Shown: piece by piece, positions 14,210 through 18,890 of the stretch
Layout of the letters: each line of letters opens with the position of its first letter
How positions within the stretch are numbered: position 1 is the first letter of the stretch
From: Flavobacteriales bacterium UBA1694
Lineage (GTDB): Bacteria; Bacteroidota; Bacteroidia; Flavobacteriales; Weeksellaceae
DNA length: 18,890 nucleotides
Assembly (NCBI GenBank): GCA_002319955.1
Contig: DCJS01000012.1
Location: 21,260 to 40,149, forward strand
Direction of reading: 5' to 3'
Notes under the pieces: generated by a model
The model's input: the letters and a program-made list of their open reading frames with translations, nothing else
Databases searched by the model: none
Told to the model about the DNA's origin: nothing
Made by a program: the position numbers and the translations under genes

Positions 14210-14851
14210 TTACGATTTAAAGAAATCCATAAGATCCATGTAATTTTTTTGATTCACCCCGTGGCCACTTTCGTATTCGCGAAAGGTGAAATAGCACCCT
14301 GTTTCATAAAGGAGTTCAGGTGCCTTGGCTCCCCATTCTAAAGGAATAGTCACATCGTCAGTCCCATGCGAAATAAAGAAGCGAAGGGATTCTAAGCGTT
14401 TTTTATCTTTTACACGTTGGGTCAAAAGGCGGTATTCAGGGTAGGCGCTAAGGCAGGCGACCTTGCTAAAGAGCTCCGGGTGACTCAGGGCTAAGGCATA
14501 GGAGAGAATCCCCCCTTGGCTAAAGCCGCACAGATGAGAGAGTGATTTTTCGCTAAGCTCGTAGCGCTTGCGAATCCCAGAGATTGAATTTAATAGAGCG
14601 TTTAGGGAGTCTGTCGCCTGAGGCACGTCGATGAGTCTTTCCAGATCCATGAAATCGATGTCGTACCACCCGTAGCCTTCCATTGGGCCGGGTAAAGGGG
14701 CTCTAAAACTCACAATAATCCAGTCGGATGGGAGGTCAGGGATAAACGAAAAAAGGTCGTGCTCGTTACTTCCATACCCGTGAAGTAAAAACAAAATAGG
14801 GGTGGAGGGGACGATATGCTCGGGTTCTCTAACTAAGTGATCTAATACCAT
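14210..14851 (-). CDS. carboxylesterase/phospholipase-type alpha/beta hydrolase
   Basis: A 213-residue cytoplasmic hydrolase of the phospholipase/carboxylesterase (Abhydrolase_2) family. It has FLLHGYGSNEHDL (21-33), the RAPLPGPMEGYGWYD lid region, nucleophile Ser111 in CGFSQGGILS, an acid Asp in SHGTDDVTIP (about 165-166), and His197 in ESGHGVNQ. Relatives hydrolyse short acyl esters or lysophospholipids, or remove acyl groups from proteins; the substrate here is unknown. The ATG lies four bases after a perfect -7 element, predicting a nearly leaderless mRNA. It is the first gene of a two-gene operon with the secreted esterase. Confidence 0.88.
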   Translation of the reverse strand: MVLDHLVREPEHIVPSTPILFLLHGYGSNEHDLFSFIPDLPSDWIIVSFRAPLPGPMEGYGWYDIDFMDLERLIDVPQATDSLNALLNSISGIRKRYELSEKSLSHLCGFSQGGILSYALALSHPELFSKVACLSAYPEYRLLTQRVKDKKRLESLRFFISHGTDDVTIPLEWGAKAPELLYETGCYFTFREYESGHGVNQKNYMDLMDFFKS

Positions 14852-14855
14852 AAGT

Positions 14856-14863
14856 CAAAGATA
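14856..14863 (-). promoter_or_regulatory. -7 promoter element for the hydrolase-esterase operon
   Basis: On the minus strand this reads TATCTTTG, a perfect TAnnTTTG match followed by ACTT and then the ATG at 14851. The expected transcription start would fall at or within a base or two of the ATG. No convincing -33 element was found. Confidence 0.6.
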
Positions 14864-14899
14864 CCGATTTTCTTTAAAAATTTCCTTAGAATTTGGCGC

Positions 14900-14939
14900 A
14901 AAATAAGCGATCCAAGTCTTAATTAAAAGACTTGGATCG
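14900..14939 (-). terminator. intrinsic terminator of tyrS
   Basis: CGATCCAAGTCTT (14908-14920) and AAGACTTGGATCG (14927-14939) form a perfect 13-bp stem with a 6-base loop, beginning 27 bases after the tyrS stop. On the minus strand the stem is followed by CTTATTTT, a moderate T-tract. On the plus strand it is followed by a G-rich sequence, so it serves tyrS. It also insulates the hydrolase-esterase operon from tyrS readthrough. Confidence 0.8.
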
Positions 14940-14966
14940 TAGGGGTGTACTAGGCTAGGGCTTTAT

Positions 14967-16262
14967 TTACTGGGCCTTAACGATGAAGTAATTTTTCTTA
15001 CCCTTTTGGAGCAAAAGGAATTTCCCGTCTATTAAATCCGTTTCTTGAATTTTATGCTCAGCCTCTACTTTCTGCTTGTTCACTGAAATACTCTGCCCTT
15101 TGAGTTCTCTTTGGGCTTCGCTTTTTGATTTCAAAAAGCCGCTAAGTTCCGAAAGGATGTCTGTGAGACTGCTCTCAAAAAGCGCCGTTTTTGACACTTG
15201 TTTTTGCGGCACGCCTTCAAAAACTTCCAAAAAGGTTTCCTCGTCCAGTTCAACTAAATCAGCGGCCGTGGAGCGGCCAAATAGTATTTCAGAGGCTTTA
15301 AGCGCTTTTTCGTACTCCTCTTGCCCATGGACCCACGTCGTCACTTCCCTGGCAAGGGTTTTCTGTAATTTACGCTCATGCGGCGCCTGGTTGTGGCTTT
15401 CAATAAGTTCCTCTATAACCTCCTTGGATAAAAAGGTATAGAACTTAATAAAGCGCTCGCTGTCTTGGTCAGACGAATTCAGCCAGAATTGGTAGAACTT
15501 GTAAGGGGAGGTTTTCTTTTTATCGAGCCAGTAATTTTCACCACTTTCCGATTTTCCAAACTTCGAGCCGTCTGCTTTGGTAATTAAAGGAACGGTTAAG
15601 GCAAAGGCTTCGCCCTGCGCTTTTCTTCGGATCAGTTCTGAGCCGGTGGTGATATTTCCCCACTGGTCGGAGCCACCCATTTGAAGTCTTACGTTCTTTT
15701 CTTGGTATAAATGAAGAAAGTCATAGCCTTGCAAAAGTTGGTAGGTGAACTCGGTGAAACTCATTCCCTCCACGCCCTCTTGACCGGTAAAGCGTTTTTT
15801 CACGGAGTCTTTGGCCATCATGTAATTAACGGTCAAATGCTTTCCGATGTTTTTCACAAAATCCAGAAAAGTTACATCCTTCATCCAGTCGTAATTGTTC
15901 ACGAGCTCTGCGCGGTTCTCAGCCGTGCCGTTGAAATCTAAGAAACGCGAAAGTTGAGCCTTTAAACAATCCACATAATGGTTAAGTGTCTGTTCATCTA
16001 ATAGGTTTCTCTCGGAGGATTTCCCTGAAGGGTCTCCAATCATCCCGGTAGCTCCACCCACAAGGGCTAATGGCTTATGGCCGTGCTGCTGAAAGTGGGC
16101 AAGAACTTTTATTTGAATAAGGCTTCCAATGTGAAGGGAATCTGCCGTTGGATCAAAACCGATATACGCCGTGGTCATTTCTTTATTGAGCTGCTGCTCA
16201 GTTCCAGGCATCATGTCAGCGAATAGACCGCGCCATTTCAGTTCTTCAATAAAAGGGTTCAT
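14967..16262 (-). CDS. tyrS: tyrosyl-tRNA synthetase
   Basis: A 431-residue class I aminoacyl-tRNA synthetase (TyrRS) that charges tRNA-Tyr. Visible are the HIGH-like motif HIGS (44-47) after GFDPTADSL, GGATGMIGDPSGKSSER (69-85), the tyrosine-binding QMGGSDQWGNI (194-204), the KMSKS-like loop KFGKS (234-238), and a C-terminal S4-like RNA-binding domain (about 365-431, including SVNKQKV). It is complete and of normal length. The ATG is 22 bases after a perfect -7 element. The leader is too short for a T-box. It ends at a strong 13-bp stem terminator. Confidence 0.97.
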   Translation of the reverse strand: MNPFIEELKWRGLFADMMPGTEQQLNKEMTTAYIGFDPTADSLHIGSLIQIKVLAHFQQHGHKPLALVGGATGMIGDPSGKSSERNLLDEQTLNHYVDCLKAQLSRFLDFNGTAENRAELVNNYDWMKDVTFLDFVKNIGKHLTVNYMMAKDSVKKRFTGQEGVEGMSFTEFTYQLLQGYDFLHLYQEKNVRLQMGGSDQWGNITTGSELIRRKAQGEAFALTVPLITKADGSKFGKSESGENYWLDKKKTSPYKFYQFWLNSSDQDSERFIKFYTFLSKEVIEELIESHNQAPHERKLQKTLAREVTTWVHGQEEYEKALKASEILFGRSTAADLVELDEETFLEVFEGVPQKQVSKTALFESSLTDILSELSGFLKSKSEAQRELKGQSISVNKQKVEAEHKIQETDLIDGKFLLLQKGKKNYFIVKAQ

Positions 16263-16284
16263 TTTTCGTAGAATTAGTGAGGTG

Positions 16285-16292
16285 CAAAATTA
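16285..16292 (-). promoter_or_regulatory. -7 promoter element for tyrS
   Basis: On the minus strand this reads TAATTTTG, a perfect TAnnTTTG match, leaving a leader of roughly 18 bases before the ATG at 16262. No clear -33 TTG was found. Confidence 0.6.
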
Positions 16293-16464
16293 GTAAATTG
16301 TTCTCAGCGCACCTAATCTTAGGCCCTAGGACTGGCAATGAAGAAGCAAAAGAGTTTAGAGGGGTCGAAACCAAAAAAGAAATTAATTTCAAACGTTTCT
16401 GCTTCCCTTCGCTTTAGGGGAATAAACCACGGCTCTGGGGGGTGCGACTCTTAGGATAATTTCG

Positions 16465-16472
16465 TAAATTTG
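16465..16472 (+). promoter_or_regulatory. -7 promoter element for the sigma factor gene
   Basis: TAAATTTG is a perfect TAnnTTTG match, eight bases before the ATG at 16481, leaving at most a few leader bases. It is a housekeeping-type box, so the sigma gene is not obviously self-controlled through an alternative promoter. No -33 TTG was found. Confidence 0.55.
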
Positions 16473-16480
16473 TGTTTTAA

Positions 16481-17023
16481 ATGACCAAAGCAAAGCTTCT
16501 TTTACTCATTCAAAAGGCGCGTGAAAAAGACCAGAAAGCGCAGACTCAACTCATTAATTTGTATTGGGTAGCGGTCTTCTCATTTGTTTTAAAAAAAGTG
16601 AATGACCAAAACGACGCAGACGAAATTACCGTAAGGGTCTTTTCGAAGGTCCTAAGCAAACTGGACTATTTTGATCCACAGTTTGAATTTAAGACCTGGG
16701 TGCTGACCATTGCGCAGAATACCACCATTGATTTTTGGCGAAAAAAGAGCCGGGAGACAAAGGATTTTCGAAGTGATTTAGACGAGGTTGCGAATGACTT
16801 TGCGCAGTCCCCCGAAGAGCTCATGATTAGCAAGGAAGAACAACTGAAGATTCAGCAAATTCTTTCCAAAATGGATAAGCGTTACCAAGAGATCATTGGA
16901 CTTCGGTTTTTTGAAGAAAAAAGCATAAAAGAGATTGCCGAAGAGCTCGGGCTCTCAATCTCAAATACCAAAGTGAGAATCATGCGGGCCAAAAAGGTCT
17001 TAGCAGAACTCCTAAAGAATTAA
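16481..17023 (+). CDS. ECF-type RNA polymerase sigma factor
   Basis: A 180-residue sigma-70-family protein of the extracytoplasmic-function type, with only regions 2 and 4. Region 2 (about 23-90) includes DADEITVRVFSKVLSKLDYFD and the -10-recognition segment FKTWVLTIAQNTTIDFWRKK. Region 4 (about 120-178) carries the helix-turn-helix KSIKEIAEELGLSISNTKVRIMRAKK. It would direct polymerase to a specific promoter set. No anti-sigma gene is adjacent, so the control partner is unknown. lipA follows on the same strand, with its own -7 box. Confidence 0.92.
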   Translation: MTKAKLLLLIQKAREKDQKAQTQLINLYWVAVFSFVLKKVNDQNDADEITVRVFSKVLSKLDYFDPQFEFKTWVLTIAQNTTIDFWRKKSRETKDFRSDLDEVANDFAQSPEELMISKEEQLKIQQILSKMDKRYQEIIGLRFFEEKSIKEIAEELGLSISNTKVRIMRAKKVLAELLKN

Positions 17024-17053
17024 AAAGGCTGCAATAAGCCCTAAGTGTAATTT

Positions 17054-17061
17054 TATTTTTG
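17054..17061 (+). promoter_or_regulatory. -7 promoter element for lipA
   Basis: TATTTTTG is a perfect TAnnTTTG match, 21 bases before the ATG at 17083. A short inverted repeat AGCCT-CAAA-AGGCT (17062-17075) directly follows it and would overlap the transcription start, as an operator might. Confidence 0.55.
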
Positions 17062-17082
17062 AGCCTCAAAAGGCTAAATGAT

Positions 17083-17955
17083 ATGGAAGAGCAACTAACA
17101 ACTCCAAACACCACCCTACAAAAACCCAAGTGGATTCGTGTAAAGCTCCCAACGGGGAAAAACTACCGCGAACTTCGCACCCTAGTCGATAAATACAAAC
17201 TCAACACCATTTGCCAAAGTGGGAGCTGCCCCAATATGGGGGAGTGTTGGGGCGAGGGGACTGCAACGTTCATGATTCTTGGAAACATCTGTACACGAAG
17301 CTGCGGCTTTTGTGGCGTGAAAACAGGAAAGCCTTTAGACGTGAACTGGGACGAGCCTGAAAAAGTTGCGCGCTCCATTAAACTGATGAAAATTAAGCAC
17401 GCTGTGCTCACCTCCGTGGACCGAGACGATTTAAAAGACATGGGCTCGATTCTTTGGGCAGAAACGGTTAGCGCGGTGCGCCGGATTTCTCCAGGGACTA
17501 CCATGGAGACCCTAATTCCTGATTTCCAAGGCGTGACAAAACATATTGACCGCCTTTTAGAGGTGGCTCCGGAAGTTATTTCTCATAACATGGAGACCGT
17601 CAAGCGCTTGACACGAGAAGTTCGGATTCAAGCAAAATATGAGCGCAGTTTAGAGGTGCTCAATTACCTCAAAAACTCAGGCCAGCGCCGAACCAAAACT
17701 GGTCTGATGCTTGGACTGGGTGAAGAATCGAACGAGGTGTTTCAAACCATCGAGGATATTCGTGGCGCGCAGGTCGATGTTATTACCATTGGACAATACC
17801 TTCAACCAAGTAAAAACCACTTGCCGGTAAAGCGCTTTGTGAGTCCAGAAGAATTTGAAGAGTACCGCCAGTTTGCTCTTGGTTTAGGTTTCCGTCACGT
17901 GGAAAGCTCCCCCTTAGTAAGAAGTTCGTACCACGCAGAGCGTCACTTACTTTAA
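17083..17955 (+). CDS. lipA: lipoyl synthase
   Basis: A 290-residue radical-SAM enzyme that inserts two sulfur atoms into protein-bound octanoyl groups to make lipoyl cofactors. Both iron-sulfur cluster motifs are intact: Cys44, Cys49 and Cys55 (C-x4-C-x5-C, auxiliary cluster) and Cys70, Cys74 and Cys77 (C-x3-C-x2-C, radical-SAM cluster). The C-terminal RSSYHAE supplies the Ser ligand of the auxiliary cluster. The start at 17083 is preferred because the upstream in-frame start at 17059 lies inside the -7 element. The gene ends 21 bases before a strong terminator. No lipB lies in the window. Confidence 0.97.
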   Translation: MEEQLTTPNTTLQKPKWIRVKLPTGKNYRELRTLVDKYKLNTICQSGSCPNMGECWGEGTATFMILGNICTRSCGFCGVKTGKPLDVNWDEPEKVARSIKLMKIKHAVLTSVDRDDLKDMGSILWAETVSAVRRISPGTTMETLIPDFQGVTKHIDRLLEVAPEVISHNMETVKRLTREVRIQAKYERSLEVLNYLKNSGQRRTKTGLMLGLGEESNEVFQTIEDIRGAQVDVITIGQYLQPSKNHLPVKRFVSPEEFEEYRQFALGLGFRHVESSPLVRSSYHAERHLL

Positions 17956-17976
17956 AGAGAGTCCTGTAAAGAATTC

Positions 17977-18011
17977 GGACGCTCACCTTTGGGTGAGCGT
18001 CCTTTTTTTTT
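17977..18011 (+). terminator. intrinsic terminator of lipA
   Basis: GGACGCTCACC (17977-17987) and GGTGAGCGTCC (17992-18002) form a perfect 11-bp stem with a TTTG loop, followed by nine T residues. It is the strongest terminator in the window and separates lipA from the following lipoprotein gene. Confidence 0.95.
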
Positions 18012-18037
18012 GTAGTGAGTTTCGAGCAGAAAATTCT

Positions 18038-18045
18038 TATCTTTA
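18038..18045 (+). promoter_or_regulatory. possible -7 promoter element for the dienelactone-hydrolase-like lipoprotein
   Basis: TATCTTTA matches seven of eight TAnnTTTG positions and lies 20 bases before the ATG at 18066, downstream of the lipA terminator. A TTTG at 18009-18012 is 25 bases upstream, slightly far for a -33 element. Confidence 0.4.
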
Positions 18046-18065
18046 ATCCATTAAAAACTAAATTT

Positions 18066-18890
18066 ATGAAACTTTCATTTCTTTCACTTCTTCTTTTTAT
18101 TGGCTTTAGTCTCGGTGGGTGCACAAAACAAACGGAGCCCGCCACTAGCGAGACGCAGGCCTCGCAGGCTGAATCCAGCGCAAAAGTGGTCACACAGGAG
18201 CTTGATTACGGAATTAACGGAGTGACCCACCGCTCCTTTGCGGCGTACGATTCCAATTTAGAGGGGTCACTGCCCGTGGTTTTCGTGCTTCCTGAATGGT
18301 GGGGCATGACCGATTATATAAAATCCCGTGTAAAAGAGATAGCCGCCCTAGGCTACTACGCTGTGGCCGTGGATTATTACGGTGAGGGCAAATTTGTGAC
18401 CACCCCTGAGGAGGCACAGAAGCTCGCTTCTCATTTTTACACAGTTCCGGTGGATGCACGACGCATGTTTGATGCCGTAAAAAATGCGATGGTTCTAAAT
18501 GAAAGAGCTGATTACAGCCGCATGGCGGTCATTGGCTACTGCTTTGGTGGATCGCAGGCCTTAAATATGGGTCGCCTATCTGACGATTTTAGAGGCGTTG
18601 TGAGTTTCCATGGAAACCTCGATACGGGGATCCGGGCAAAAAATTCAAGTGTGAAATACCTGGTGCTTCATGGAGAGGCAGATTCTTTCGTGTCTAACGA
18701 AGAAATTCAGGGATTCAAAAAAGAGATGGATTCTGCAAAAATAGACTATAAGTTCGTATCCTATCCTGGCGCTACGCACGCTTTTACCAACCCGGGTTCA
18801 ACAGAGGTTGGAAAGAAGTATGGAATGGACATCGCTTATCAGAAAGAGGCGGATCAGAAGTCATGGGAAGAAATGAAAACCTTTTTAGCC
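18066..18890 (+). CDS. dienelactone-hydrolase family lipoprotein (partial, 3' end outside window)
   Basis: The frame is open from ATG 18066 to the window edge, giving 275 residues without a stop. The N-terminus is a lipoprotein signal with lipobox LGGC (Cys19), followed by a Ser/Thr/Glu/Ala-rich linker to about residue 45. The rest is a dienelactone hydrolase: LPEWWGM with Glu77, AVDYYGEG, the Cys-nucleophile motif GYCFGG with Cys159, likely acid Asp206 in LHGEADSFV, and His238 in YPGATHAF. The Cys-Asp-His triad separates it from the Ser-based hydrolases elsewhere in the window. Membrane anchoring implies an envelope location. The substrate is unknown. Little of the protein should be missing, since the family domain ends near here. 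Confidence 0.85.
   Translation, partial: MKLSFLSLLLFIGFSLGGCTKQTEPATSETQASQAESSAKVVTQELDYGINGVTHRSFAAYDSNLEGSLPVVFVLPEWWGMTDYIKSRVKEIAALGYYAVAVDYYGEGKFVTTPEEAQKLASHFYTVPVDARRMFDAVKNAMVLNERADYSRMAVIGYCFGGSQALNMGRLSDDFRGVVSFHGNLDTGIRAKNSSVKYLVLHGEADSFVSNEEIQGFKKEMDSAKIDYKFVSYPGATHAFTNPGSTEVGKKYGMDIAYQKEADQKSWEEMKTFLA

Noticed and set aside
13831..14341. Plus-strand open frames opposite the two minus-strand hydrolases
   Set aside because: They are shadows of complete alpha/beta hydrolase genes with intact catalytic motifs.
16263..16480. T-box riboswitch upstream of tyrS
   Set aside because: The promoter leaves only about 18 bases of leader, and there is no terminator before tyrS.
16338..17023. 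Anti-sigma factor gene beside the ECF sigma gene
   Set aside because: lipA follows directly downstream. Upstream, only a 38-residue basic frame without a membrane segment is present.
17783..18459. Minus-strand open frames over the end of lipA and the start of the last gene
   Set aside because: They are antisense to lipA, its terminator and the dienelactone-hydrolase-like lipoprotein, all of which are well supported on the plus strand.
1..18890. Mobile elements, CRISPR arrays, tRNA/rRNA genes, toxin-antitoxin or defence modules
   Set aside because: No transposase, integrase, direct-repeat array, tRNA cloverleaf or recognisable defence protein was seen on either strand; the gene content is housekeeping.

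Overview
This window looks like a compact, ordinary chromosomal segment from a member of the Bacteroidota, most likely Flavobacteriia. The best-matching protein families have a flavobacterial flavour: a MutS2 without an Smr domain, a PdxJ beginning MTKLSVNINKIAT, a mevalonate-pathway diphosphomevalonate decarboxylase, and an ECF sigma gene directly upstream of lipA. Start codons are preceded by A-rich sequence rather than Shine-Dalgarno motifs. At least nine perfect copies of the Bacteroidota -7 promoter element (TAnnTTTG) lie just upstream of genes. Base composition looks like mid-40s percent GC by eye. Genus cannot be fixed from this sequence.

Layout. 1-57 is the tail of an unidentified gene. 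107-4569 alternates strand almost gene by gene: an HD-domain phosphohydrolase (+), mutS2 (-), ung (+), then a two-gene minus operon of a DUF456 membrane protein and a small lipoprotein. 4639-13377 is a long plus-strand run: a YbdG-type MscS channel, pdxJ, an alpha/beta hydrolase, a 291-base non-coding stretch with a promoter and terminator, an NAD-dependent epimerase/reductase, a long-chain acyl-CoA ligase, diphosphomevalonate decarboxylase, purK and purE. 13370-16262 is minus strand: a secreted esterase, a carboxylesterase/phospholipase-type hydrolase and tyrS. 16481-18890 is plus strand: ECF sigma factor, lipA, a strong terminator, and a dienelactone-hydrolase-like lipoprotein that runs off the window.

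Functionally this is housekeeping: DNA repair (ung, mutS2), cofactor synthesis (pdxJ, lipA), purine synthesis (purK, purE), isoprenoid synthesis (mvaD), translation (tyrS), osmotic protection (MscS) and lipid activation. I see no mobile element, CRISPR array, tRNA, rRNA or phage gene, and no multi-gene defence or biosynthetic system.

The most interesting parts are non-coding. (1) The 7492-7782 region has an internal promoter motif, an intrinsic terminator, and an upstream segment that can pair with the terminator's 5' arm and loop. That is the geometry of a transcription attenuator or of a small RNA. (2) Four genes (mutS2, mscS, the 14851 hydrolase, the sigma gene) have start codons only 4-8 bases after a perfect -7 element, which predicts leaderless or nearly leaderless mRNAs. 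(3) Three convergent gene pairs overlap tail to tail with no terminator between them.
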